In this document: in pieces, positions 9,332-19,200 of the stretch
Layout of the letters: every line of letters starts with the position of its first letter
Numbering within the stretch: the stretch's first letter is position 1
Assembly: GCA_958296225.1 (NCBI GenBank)
Contig: OY282456.1
Location: 2,604,001 to 2,668,000, forward strand
Direction of reading: 5' to 3'
DNA length: 64,000 nucleotides
From: an uncultured Dehalococcoidia bacterium
GTDB taxonomy: Bacteria > Chloroflexota > Dehalococcoidia > Lucifugimonadales > UBA3495
Notes under the pieces: generated by a model
The model's database searches: none
What the model was told of the DNA's origin: nothing
Seen by the model: only the letters and a program-made list of their open reading frames with translations
Made by a program: the position numbers and the translations under genes

Positions 9332-10585
9332 TTAGTCGGCGGTGGTGGTTGCCGTGGCGGATACGTCGGTGACGGGCTGGTTGGTGCGGGCATCCACTTC
9401 AAAGGGAGAGTAGAGTTCCAGCTCTTTGCCTATCTCGCGGACGGCGGGGATGACTTCCTCGCCCATCAGACGCAGGCTGCGCATCTGGTCATCGTGGGTC
9501 ATGGCGCCGTCGCCGTCCCAGAAAAAGACGCTGCCGGGGCGCAGGTATTCCAGCACGGCGCGAATCTTGGGGATTACCGTGTCCGGCGTGCCGGTAATGA
9601 TGGTGCTGTCGGCCACCTGGTCCTCAAAGGGCCGGCGGTTGGCGCCGAAGCGACCGGCCGGGCCGAAGGACGCCGCCGACAGTCGCCGCGAGGTGCGCGA
9701 GGTATGGCCGGGCAGGTTCATAATGGCGGGGTTGATGCCGCCCTCGTTGCCGGCCAGGAAGGGGTTGCTCACGCCGGACAGATACTTGCGCCCGACTTCC
9801 TCGGCCTTTTCCTCGGTTTCGTCCACGTGGACTTTCCACAAGTAAGCCACGTTCTGCGTGCCCGATTCGTAGCCATGCTCGGCGGCGGTGTCGTGGTACA
9901 GCTGGAAGGCTTCGCGGGTAGGTTCCAGCTTGGTCGCCAGCAGGACCAGCGGGTAGCGGTGTTCGGCGCACCACTTGACCGTCTCCACCGACACGGTGGA
10001 CGGAATCCAGATTTGCGGGTGCGGCTCCTGCAAGGGGCGCGCCCAGGGATTCACATAGCGATAGTGGAAGTGCTTGCCTTCCCAGCGCCAGGGGCCGGGG
10101 TCGGTCCAGGCTTTGATGATGAGGTCGTGGGCCTCCTCAAACCGCTCCCGGTTGAAGTGGGGCGGCGAGTTGTGGGACCAGCTCTCCCGGCCGCCGCCGC
10201 GCACGAACCCCGACACCAGCCGGCCGTGGGAAATCATGTCAATCATCGACAGCTGCTCGGCCAGCCACAACGGGTCGTCCCAGATGGGCAGCACGTTGCC
10301 CAGGATGATGATTTTCACCTTGTTGGTGATGCGGGCCAGGATGGACGCGCCCACGTTGGTGACGCCCTGCATACAGAAAGGCGTGGAGTGGTGCTCGTTG
10401 AGCATCACGGCGTCAAAGCCCATTTCCTCGGCGTAAACCTTTTCGTCCAGGTAGCGGTTGTAGAGCTGCGCGCCGATGTCCGGGCGGTAATGGCTGTTGG
10501 AGATGCCCAGGTCGGTGCTCTGGGTGCCCATCAAGCCGGATGATTCATCCTGCCAAGGCTGTTCGGTAAAATGGCCAATCAGCAT
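9332..10585 (-). CDS. LLM class flavin-dependent oxidoreductase
   Basis: 417 aa bacterial luciferase-like TIM barrel. Signatures: MGFDAVMLNEHH near residue 58, a DMISHGRLVSGFVRGGGR segment, and the late FFWDGDGAMTHDDQ region. These enzymes oxidise substrates with reduced FMN or F420. The length and the ending (KELELYSPFEVD) resemble the group near alkane/nitrilotriacetate monooxygenases. Substrate unknown. Monocistronic, with a hairpin after its stop. Confidence 0.88.
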   Translation of the reverse strand: MLIGHFTEQPWQDESSGLMGTQSTDLGISNSHYRPDIGAQLYNRYLDEKVYAEEMGFDAVMLNEHHSTPFCMQGVTNVGASILARITNKVKIIILGNVLPIWDDPLWLAEQLSMIDMISHGRLVSGFVRGGGRESWSHNSPPHFNRERFEEAHDLIIKAWTDPGPWRWEGKHFHYRYVNPWARPLQEPHPQIWIPSTVSVETVKWCAEHRYPLVLLATKLEPTREAFQLYHDTAAEHGYESGTQNVAYLWKVHVDETEEKAEEVGRKYLSGVSNPFLAGNEGGINPAIMNLPGHTSRTSRRLSAASFGPAGRFGANRRPFEDQVADSTIITGTPDTVIPKIRAVLEYLRPGSVFFWDGDGAMTHDDQMRSLRLMGEEVIPAVREIGKELELYSPFEVDARTNQPVTDVSATATTTAD

Positions 10586-10731
10586 AATGCGGCCTCGCTT
10601 TGCGGGTGAGTGCGCCGGGCGATGCGGCGCGGTGGGTTGGGGTTGATGGCGGCAAGTTTAGCAGGGGATGGGGGGCGGGGCAAGGATGGAGATGAACCAC
10701 CGACTCGCGGCGGTTTGACAAGGATAAAACC

Positions 10732-12006
10732 CTAGACAATCCTGATATAACGAACTGGTCTGCTTTGCCTCTGATACTTCCCTTCCTGCTCCAGGCGTTT
10801 CAGCCAGTCTTGGGCCAGGCTTTTAGGAATGTTCAGATATTCAGCTACATCAGTATCCCGCAAGGGAGTTTTGATGCCATTTAGCAATTCTTCCACTTTG
10901 GCAAAGAGGGCATCTGCCGGCGCTATCATATCTACGTCGCTAACCCCGGCAGAATAAGCCGGCGTCGTTTCTTCCTCTACCATACCGTCAGCCGGGGGTA
11001 CAATTGATTCCTCGCTTTCCAGTGAGAAAGTTCCTTGACTCGGGGCAGGCGATTCACAAAGCAGTGTGAACCCTGCCCGCACCTGATTGAATTCTTCGGC
11101 AGTTTGCGGGTTAGGCCATGCTATGGCTCCCTTCTGCCGCAGTGCAGTCAGCCCTTTGCTAAGATCGCTTTCGGCGCGGGTATAAATGGGCGCCAACCGC
11201 AATTTGTCCAGTTGCTCAGCGGCGCCTTCCCAAGTGCCGCCCTTATTATAATCGGATGCGACCACCAGCCCGGCATCGGCTAAAGCATATACCAGCTTGT
11301 TGCGCTGCATCAGGTTGCCAACATTAAAGCTGGCCTTTGGGTCATAAGGGGAAATCAGTACCAGACGGCCGTCCATCAGTGCATCCCGGTTGTCGCGGTC
11401 CGTCGCCGCTCTTTCCAGGCGGTCCGCCAGCACGCCCACAACCGTACCCCATTCCAGCAGCGCCCCGCGCATCGCCGCCTGGTCAACGCCCCGCGCGCCG
11501 CCGGATATAACGGTGCATTGCGCCCGCGCCGCCAGCCGGCCGACGCTGCCGGCGTACTCCAAAATATCTCCATCGGTATTCCGGGAGCCGACCACGGCCA
11601 AGCCGCCGCTATCCAGGAGCGCTGCATCACCGCAGCCGTACAGAACGGGCGGCGCCGCATTGCCCAGCCGCTTTTTAAAACGCGCGGGGTACGACGGGTC
11701 GGCGCGGCTGACCACCCAGATGGCCCGCGCTTGCCAGCGCTCTAACGCCTGGCTGAGCAGAAAGCCCCGTTCCAGCAGTTGACTTATCCTCTCACAGTCA
11801 AAGCCGGATGCGGCCGCGCGCCGGGTTTCGCTTGCCCTTGTCGTCAGCAAATCTGCCGGCTGCCGGCCGGCGGCCCGGAGCGATTGCGCCAATTGGCCGT
11901 ACTCGGCAGCGCTCAACGGACGTACCGACGATTTGCCCTTGCCGGCAATCAGCGGCGCGGTCAGCAGCAGAATCGCCTGGGTGTTGGGCGACAATGCGGC
12001 GTTCAT
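10732..12006 (-). CDS. DprA/Smf-like (SLOG fold) protein
   Basis: 424 aa from ATG 12006. The Rossmann-like DprA core is clear: VVGSRNTDGDILEYAG near residue 130 and VISGGARGVDQAAM near 160, with GTWEGA in the late core. A C-terminal winged-helix-like tail (DVAEYLNIPKSLAQDWLKRL) fits DprA. Canonical DprA loads RecA on incoming ssDNA. Here the gene starts only 5 nt after a RecQ helicase fused to a phosphoribosyltransferase, so it is more likely part of a dedicated RecQ-PRTase/DprA module than of a competence operon; no com genes are visible. Its partner is frameshifted. Confidence 0.85.
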   Translation of the reverse strand: MNAALSPNTQAILLLTAPLIAGKGKSSVRPLSAAEYGQLAQSLRAAGRQPADLLTTRASETRRAAASGFDCERISQLLERGFLLSQALERWQARAIWVVSRADPSYPARFKKRLGNAAPPVLYGCGDAALLDSGGLAVVGSRNTDGDILEYAGSVGRLAARAQCTVISGGARGVDQAAMRGALLEWGTVVGVLADRLERAATDRDNRDALMDGRLVLISPYDPKASFNVGNLMQRNKLVYALADAGLVVASDYNKGGTWEGAAEQLDKLRLAPIYTRAESDLSKGLTALRQKGAIAWPNPQTAEEFNQVRAGFTLLCESPAPSQGTFSLESEESIVPPADGMVEEETTPAYSAGVSDVDMIAPADALFAKVEELLNGIKTPLRDTDVAEYLNIPKSLAQDWLKRLEQEGKYQRQSRPVRYIRIV

Positions 12007-12011
12007 CGAAT

Positions 12012-14058
12012 TTACCCGCTTCCCGTATCGGCCAGCGCGAAAGGAAACACTGCGCGGCATCCCCGTTCCCGTAGCAACGACGCCGCAACGGTGAATGTCC
12101 AGCGGGAATCTACCATATCGTCCACCAGCAGGACGGGGCCGGGCAGTACCGGATTTTGCGAAAAGCCGAGCGAGTCTTCCACATTGCGCGCCTGCTGTGG
12201 GCTGTTGGCCCTAGACTTTTGTTCCGGTCGATCCTCAGTCTTAACCAGGCAGGGGTTGAAAGGCAGGCCCAAAGCAGCGGCCAGTCGCCGGGCGAAATCC
12301 GGCACCAAATCAGGATGCCTACGCGACGGGATGCAGGTCACCCAAACCGGGGTGGGATATGGCTGCCATTCCTGGATTAACTTGGCCGAAGCCGCCACCA
12401 AGTCATCGGCAAAATGGTTGTCCTGATATTTCCCGGTATTGACCAATTTGGCCCATCCGGCATCGCCCCAATAGCAAAGGGCACGGCCGGATTCAGCTTG
12501 ATTCTGTACCGGAATACGCCGACGGTTGCCCCATTGCTTACGGGGTTCAATTGGCACACTGGTACGCTGGAGAAATTCGATTGCCTGCAGTATCGCCGCC
12601 TCGGCCGGAGCTGTTGGGAGTTGGCCCAAGTTAGGCTGCTGTACCGCTTCCGGGCTGCCGTCCAGAGCGTGAATGAGGAATTCCATATGCCCGGAATCCA
12701 GAGCAACATACTCCTGCATTTCTTGCTGTTCATGGTGTCGCAAATCGGTCAAGCGTTCCGCCCGTTCCCAAAACTGATTGCTCAACCTTGCCGCCGTCAA
12801 CTGCCATTTCGTTCCATGCCTGGCAATCGGCGCCGGAGTTTCCAGCGAAAGCAGCTTAATGGCCTGTCCAACGCGCCCTTGGCTGACATTGACAGTTTGG
12901 AGAAGTTCCGGCGCTGAAAGACCGGCTGGTGCATCTTCCAGGGCCGTAATCACCTGTTGGACTTCGTCCTTTGTCGGAAACGCGCTGCGTATGAAAAAGT
13001 CCGTGATTTCCGTATCCTCGGCTCCGCTCAGCAGCACACCGTAGGCCGCGTCCAAACCACGCCCGGCACGCCCGACTTGCTGGTAGTAGTGAACCACCGA
13101 CTGAGGAGTCTGGTAGTGGATGACAAACGCCAAATCCGGCTTGTCGTAACCCATTCCCAGCGCGGTTGTTGCGGCCAATGCTTTGACGCGGTTATCTAGC
13201 AACGCCTGCTCCGGTTCATCCCGATTCTCAGAACGACTGGTATATTCCTGTACCTTGAAACCGCGCGATTGGAGCCAGCGCGTTACCAGCCTGGCATCGC
13301 GAATCGTCAGGGTATAGATTATCCCGGAACCGTCAATTTCCGAGAGCCGTTCCGCCAGCCAAGCCAGGCGTTCCGCTTGACTTGGAAGTTTAATGGTTTG
13401 CAGCAACAGGGAAGGGCGGTTCAACTCGCCCCGCATTACTTCAATATCGGGGCCAAGCACTGCCACCAGGTCAGCCATCACCCGGTTGTTGGCGGTGGCT
13501 GTCGTTCCCAGCAGCCGGATATTTTGCGGCAGGTTCTGAGCGATGCGTTCAATTCGCCGGTAGTCCGGGCGGAAATCATGCCCCCAATCGGAGATGCAGT
13601 GCGCTTCGTCAATCACCAGCAGCGAGACATTGTTACCCATAACCGAAAGGACGTTGCTAACGAAATCCTCGTTAGCCAGTCGCTCCGGGGAGATGAGCAG
13701 GATGTCAACGGCATCATTGCGTATCTGCGCTGCCACATCATCCCACTCCGCAGTATTGTCAGAGTTGATGGTGACGGCGCGGACGCCCATACGCTCTGCC
13801 GCCGCTAGCTGATTGCGCATCAGCGACAGCATCGGCGAAACCAGCAGCGCCGGGCCGCTGCCGCCTTCACGCAGCAGTCTAGTGGCAATGAAATAAACGA
13901 AGCTTTTGCCCCAAGCCCGTTTTCTGGACTACGAGCAACTTGCTCCGTCCTGCCACGACATAGCGTATGGCTTTCTCTTGCCCGTCACGGAACTGCGCAT
14001 CCGCAATGCCGCTGCCAGTGCGCAGCAGTTCAAGGGCGCGGTTGGCATCGTAGTTCAT
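12012..14058 (-). pseudogene. RecQ-family helicase with C-terminal phosphoribosyltransferase domain, frameshifted in Walker A
   Basis: From ATG 14058 the N-terminus reads MNYDANRALELLRTGS and on to LLVVQKTG, where the frame breaks at 13909-13916 (gcttgggg on the minus strand). The next frame resumes with WGKSFVYFIATRLL and stays open to 12012. One surplus base in an expected KTGWGKS Walker A explains it. Downstream are VIDEAHCISDWGHDFRPDY (DEAH motif II), GTTATANNRV (III) and QVGRAGRG (VI). The last 60 residues carry VLLVDDMVDSRWT, the PRPP-binding loop of type I phosphoribosyltransferases. Without the join the longest product starts near 13832 and has no ATP site. Confidence 0.85.
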
Positions 14059-14150
14059 TTTCGCCGGCTCTGCGTTGATGGGGAGATGCTATCCGGGCGT
14101 GGCAAGCCTCATCAACGGCCCCGGCGTCATTGCCCCCGTTCGCCATTTTA

Positions 14151-14183
14151 GAAAAGGCCCCCGTCCCTGTGAGAGCGGGGGCC
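14151..14183 (-). terminator. Intrinsic terminator
   Basis: Stem ggcccccg / cgggggcc (8 bp, perfect) with a 12-nt loop. On the minus strand it is followed by TTTTCT. It sits 27 nt past the stop of the small gene at 14210, a textbook position. Confidence 0.8.
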
Positions 14184-14209
14184 GTAATGCCGCAGCGTTG
14201 GCGCCGGGG

Positions 14210-14461
14210 TTACTTCACCGGCTCGGCATCCGGCGGGCGGTTGTGGATGGCTTTCGTGCCCTTCTTGAAAATGCACGTCCGGATGTTGTTTTCCAGCTCG
14301 GTCGGGTCGTCAACGCCGGGATAACGAGCCTGAGCGTCGGGACTCCTGAGGTAATCGTACATTTTGTTGAGAACTTCGTCTTCCGACTCCCCGGTAATGA
14401 TAGTTCGATCGCGAGGGTCGGAAAGGAAGTTGCTGGGCCTGGCGTAGTAGATGTCGGGCAT
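14210..14461 (-). CDS. Small hypothetical protein
   Basis: 83 aa, chosen from ATG 14461 because GGAGGAGGAA lies just upstream. It reads MPDIYYARPSNFLSDPRDRT then an acidic middle and a basic end. No recognised domain. A strong ribosome site and a good terminator just after the stop argue that it is expressed as a single-gene unit. It is upstream of, and codirectional with, the RecQ-DprA module. Confidence 0.6.
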   Translation of the reverse strand: MPDIYYARPSNFLSDPRDRTIITGESEDEVLNKMYDYLRSPDAQARYPGVDDPTELENNIRTCIFKKGTKAIHNRPPDAEPVK

Positions 14462-14512
14462 AATTTCCTCCTCCGTTGGCAAGGCTGCCGATGCTGAAAT
14501 CGGCCGTCGCAC

Positions 14513-15544
14513 ACAGTAGCAAATTGATACACCAAAAAGCGCCGGGTTGTCAATATCGCGATGCGGTTGGGTAGCGTTCCGTTTCAGGTGGTTTGATTAT
14601 TCCCCATTCCCGCTTTCGCGAGAATCCAGGAACGGCAAGAGCGGCATCCCTGACTTGGCAAGGCCCAGACCACCTAAAAGGGAACGCTATCGACGGCGGG
14701 TTACAAGGCCGGAGCAGCCACACCGGAGCGCCGCGCCAAAACCGCAAACGGATTGCCAAAGAGGCATCACATACCCCGCGCCAGCCGGGGCTACCCGTCC
14801 AGAACCGAATACTTCGGGAGGCGATTAGACGCCACGGGGGCAAATACGGCCCCGCAACATCGCTGCAACCATAACCGCGCCGCCGGATAACAGCCGGCCA
14901 TTGGAACCGACGCGACGCCACCGCCCGTTTTCCGGGGGTATGCGGCGATTCTGCAACGGCATCGAACGGCCCGAAAGCAGAGACCGCGAAACGGGGCGGG
15001 CCGGCAACACAAAAGTCGCCGGGTTCCCCAACAGCAATTGAGTATGGCGGCCGGCCCCGGCGGAACGATAAAACCCCATACCCTGAGGGGTGCCACGCGA
15101 CTGACTACACTGACCGGCTCCGGATACGCAGCCTGCGTGGCGATACACCGTCCGCAAAGCATCTGCGACATCGCGGACGACCGGCACTCGACCATTGACG
15201 CATTGACGCTCCGGGATTCGCCGGGTCTCCGTGTACCGCTTCCAGGACGACTGCGCTTGCCGGACAGCCAAGGCATGGCAAGCCAAGCCGAGGGCAGTTC
15301 GGTTCCGCCGGCAACCGGCGACGCCCCGACTTTGAACGGTGGCCATGAAACGCCCCGCCGGGGAAAGAGCAAGCGGAAGCCCCCCTACATCGTCGGGAAC
15401 GGCCAGCCCCCGGCAAGTGACGCCGGCGCAAAGACGGCCCCGCCGTCTCAGGGATAAAATAACTGCGGGCCGCCCGTCTGAGACCGGAGAGCGCCGGCCG
15501 AACAACCCGTAACTCGCCGCCAGGAACAGGAGAGCAAACCGCCT
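14513..15544. other. About 1 kb without a supported gene
   Basis: Between the small minus-strand gene and the 15.5-kb cassette. Apart from the miniature inverted-repeat element at 14571-14690, the ORFs here (for example 14825-15505 minus) are arginine-, proline- and glycine-rich in the way of GC-rich shadow frames and show no motif. It probably contains the promoter of the 15.5-kb cassette, but I cannot place it. Confidence 0.4.
14571..14690. mobile_element. Miniature inverted-repeat element (IS-end relic)
   Basis: The left end gtagcgttccgtttcaggtg and the right end, whose reverse complement begins atagcgttcccttttaggtg, are near-matches to the ends of the insertion sequence at 59229-60304. 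Only 120 bp lie between them and no transposase code remains. The interior holds cattcccgctttcgcgagaa, unrelated to the IS interior, so it is either a heavily deleted copy or an unrelated segment captured between two ends. Confidence 0.65.
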
Positions 15545-16195
15545 ATGCCCCGCCCCGACCTATCGGAAGTGGCAATCCCCAAGCATCCCACTCCGTACTA
15601 CCTTTTCGCCCCCGGCGCTCACGCCGTCTGCGACGCCTACGCCGCGGAACCCAAAGGCGTGAGCGGCGACCAAAGGGCCGGCCACGAACTGGTGTTTCTC
15701 AGCCTTGCCGGCGACGCATCGGATGTCCAGACCATCAGGAACCGGATTAACCACCATCAAGACCTGAAAATCCAGCCCGCCGACCACCGGATGCCGGAAC
15801 TCCCCGGCCGAGGGGTCTTCGGCACCTCGAGACTGGACGTCCGGCCCATCGCCCGCAGCCCCCTGAACACCGGCCCAACGCAATCCCGCACGGAACACCT
15901 CATCTACGGAACCTACTGCCTGACCGACGCCCGTCCCATCTCGGAACAGTACATCTACGCCGTCAGCGAGGCAGAGGGCGTCGCCGCCTACTACCGGCGC
16001 TTCTGCCAGCTTACGATAATACCGACGCTGGACCACTGGGCCGGCGCCATCTGGGAACTGGCGCGGGAACAGAAAATGATAACGAAACTGCTGTCCAGCC
16101 CCGACCTGCACGTCTGGAAGTGCCGGTTCGACGACGAAAAACTCCGGCCCCTGATTACCGCCGCCGTCACCCGGGGCGAACTGGCCATCGCCTGA
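15545..16195 (+). CDS. Unknown protein, first gene of the helicase-MoxR-VWA cassette
   Basis: 216 aa, start ATG 15545 with AGGAG about 12 nt ahead. I do not recognise the family. The first half is loop-rich (proline and glycine); residues about 115-216 look alpha-helical with an aromatic cluster (YAVSEAEGVAAYYRRFCQL) and an acidic FDDEKLRPLITAAV end. No signal peptide or membrane segment. It precedes the 1180-aa helicase by 95 nt on the same strand and should be considered a cassette component. Confidence 0.7.
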   Translation: MPRPDLSEVAIPKHPTPYYLFAPGAHAVCDAYAAEPKGVSGDQRAGHELVFLSLAGDASDVQTIRNRINHHQDLKIQPADHRMPELPGRGVFGTSRLDVRPIARSPLNTGPTQSRTEHLIYGTYCLTDARPISEQYIYAVSEAEGVAAYYRRFCQLTIIPTLDHWAGAIWELAREQKMITKLLSSPDLHVWKCRFDDEKLRPLITAAVTRGELAIA

Positions 16196-16290
16196 GGGCC
16201 AACCGGCCAGCATAGCAACACGGCAATGGCCCGCGCCGTCAACCGGAGCCGCCCAACCGACGCCGCCCAACCGTCACCGAGGTCCAGTCT

Positions 16291-19200
16291 ATGGCACGAA
16301 ACGACCGGAAAGAAGACGAGCCCTATCTCCGGATCGCCGGCTCGGTCCAGTACCAGCAAACCACCTACGTCTCCCCCAGGGAGAAAGGACAACCCGCCGA
16401 ATGTTCCCTGCGCGCCCTCGTGCCCTACGCCGGCAGCTCCCGGGGAGTCAAGGTGTACGCCGCATATATGGCGCAAACCGCCCGGAACAAACTCGTACCC
16501 CATGCCTACGCCATTGCGGAGAACCCGGACGAAGCCAAAGGACTGCGCAAAGGCAGCATCTACCAATCCCTCACCGTTGCCGACCGGGAACTGCTCCGGT
16601 ACCGGCGGAACTCGGTGAACCTCCTCTGGTTCCAACCCCCGCCGCGCCACGGGGACGGCAAAGCCCCCACCCCGCAAGCAATCCGGCTGGAACTGGAACG
16701 CACCGTCATCACCCTGGAACGCGCCGCCAGGCTAATCCTCATCGCCGCCCCGGAGCTCATCGCCGGGCTGGCCGACGTAATCATCCCCAACTGCTGCGAA
16801 ATCAGCATCAACCGGCTGCCGGGGCAAGGACAGGAAACGGCGGTACTCCAAGCCGTGCGCCGGCGCAACACTATGGCAACGTCCGGCGACTGGTACCGGA
16901 AAGAGCTGAACGTCTATCTCGAAATGGCCGGCGCCCCGGAGGAACTGCCCACTACGGAAATCCGGTCGGAACGCCGCAACACCCCAATGCTCCGGCTGGC
17001 GGACCACTCGCCCCCGGTCTATCAGGTCGCACGCGACGCCGCACGGCTCACGGAGCAGGCCCGGAACGAAGGCGGATGGCGCAACCCCGCCGTCCGGAAA
17101 CTCTTCGACCACCGCCCCCGGACCCGGAACATCCGGCCCATCGAAAAGATTCCCGACGGCCACACCGCCGTGCTCGCCGCCAGTTCCATGCTGGACCGGA
17201 TGGCGCTCCACGACCCCAACGGCATCCGGAACCCCATCGTCATCCGGGGGTTCTTCAACAAAGAGCCCCGCAGCACCTTCACCGCCGAGGGCGTCAGAAA
17301 GAACACTGAGTTCTACGAGCACAACATCCTGGCCCTGGACACCGTAACCGGCGCAATCAGCCAAGTCGGTAAAAGCGCCGCCGGCCTGGAAAGCTTTATG
17401 AAAACCTTCGGCCCGTCCATCCGCGCCAAAATTGACGAGCTCTACCCGCCCACCATAGACGTCAACTCCCCGGAGTACCAGGCCGTCGGAACCGTCATTG
17501 ACGCCATTCCCCGCCCGCTGATTGGCAAGCAGCGCCACGTCGCCATCGCCGGCGCCCTCCACTTGCAGCGGGAGCGCCACCTGAACCTCTTCGCCAAGCA
17601 GGGCTCCGGCAAGACCTGCACCGCCGCCGGCATCGCCCGGGGCCTGAGGGCCCGGGTCATCGCCGTAACCACCCCGGCAAGGGTCATTCCCAACTGGATT
17701 GCCGAAATCCGGGCGGTCTGCCCCCAGGCCATCATCCGCGTCGTGCAGGACCGGGAATCCATCGGACAGCGGCGGGAGCTCAACCCGCTGGAAAAGGCCC
17801 TGCCCCCGGCGCCCTTCGGCCGGGCCTCCCTGGAAGCAATCCGGCTGCTGGACCCCTGGGCCACTCCGGAAACTCCCCTGTGGGTTCTGATGAAAAAGGA
17901 CGCCGCCCGGACGCAAACGCCGCGGCAGCCGGCGCTCCGGGCCATCAACGAACCCGACGCCGTGGCCCAGGAACTGCGCCGCCCCCTGGAGCAGCTGGCC
18001 GCCGCGGAACGGCGCGCCGGCGCCAGGCCGATGCCCGTCCGCGCCGGAACCGTCTCCGCCCGGCCCAAACTGCTGTACCGGAAAAACGACGGACGCCTGG
18101 CCAGCATCGCCCGGGACCTGGGAACGGCCAGCCGGCAGCGGAACTACGACCCGGAACGGCCTACCTACACCTGCCCCCGCTGCTGGAGCATCCTCTACAA
18201 CGGGCCGCAGTACGGCAAGCCCCTGCCCAACTCCAAAAAGCAGCTGTACTGCGACAGCCGTCGGCAATGGCCCAAGTTCCCCCGCCTGTGGGAAGCCAAC
18301 CGGAGCCAACCGGCGGCAGAACCGCCGGCGCTGGAATCCTGTCAGGCGCCGCTGAAAGTTCTGAGCCGCGACCGGCACGGCAAAGCCAGGTACGCCTACG
18401 GCCGCTACTACGCCGACCGCATGGCCCGCTGGGCCGACGTCTATATTATGGACGAGTCCCAGGACTACAAGGCCCGGGACAGCTTGCAGGGCATCATCAC
18501 CCGGCGCATCGCCCAGAAGTCGCGCCGCACCATCGCCCTCACCGGCACCCCCTTCGGCGGCCGGGTGTCGGAACTGTTCCATCCCCTGGTAGCCTTCCAT
18601 CCCCAATTCGCCCGCGAATACTCCTACCACGAATCCGCCGAGTTTCTCCGCGAGTACGGCCGCCAGGAATTTACCCTCACCAGCATTCAGAAAGCCGGCC
18701 TGAGCTACACCGAACGCTCCACCCGCCAGATTCCCGGCTATCACCCCAAAATCCTGCTCCACTACTGGCCCAACACCATCTTCATGAGCCTTGACGACGT
18801 GGACGTAAGAGGCGCGTTACCCTCCTTCACCCAGCACGCCCAGCTGCTGGAACTGGACGGCGAAATCCAGAGCTCCGGTTACAGCCAGCAGTCCGCCTAC
18901 GAATCCCTGGACACCGCGCTGACCGGCCATATGCGGGCCACCATCCGCCGGCAGCAGGGCAAGAAACGGATTAACAACTACATCCAGGAAATGCTCACCT
19001 GCCCCGAAAACGCCTGGCAAGGCATTGACGTCCGCCACCCGGACAGCGGGCAGATTATCCACCGGATACCGCCCCTGGACCCGACCTGGCTCTACCCCAA
19101 GGAAATCGAGCTGACCAACATCATAGAGCGCCAGCGGAGCCTGGGGCGCAAGTGCCTGGTCTATTGCACCCACACCGGCGCCCGGGACACTACGGCCCGC

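Noticed and set aside
9494..10543. 349-aa plus-strand frame opposite the luciferase-like gene
   Set aside because: Antisense shadow without motif or ribosome site; the minus-strand gene has full family signatures.
14825..15505. 226-aa minus-strand frame in the 14.5-15.5-kb gap
   Set aside because: Arg/Pro/Gly-rich, no ribosome site, no motif; typical of open frames in GC-rich noncoding DNA.
16732..18762. 676-aa open frame on the minus strand opposite the helicase
   Set aside because: Composition is Gly/Ala/Val/Asp-rich as expected of the antisense of GC-rich code, no motif, and the plus strand has clear helicase motifs.
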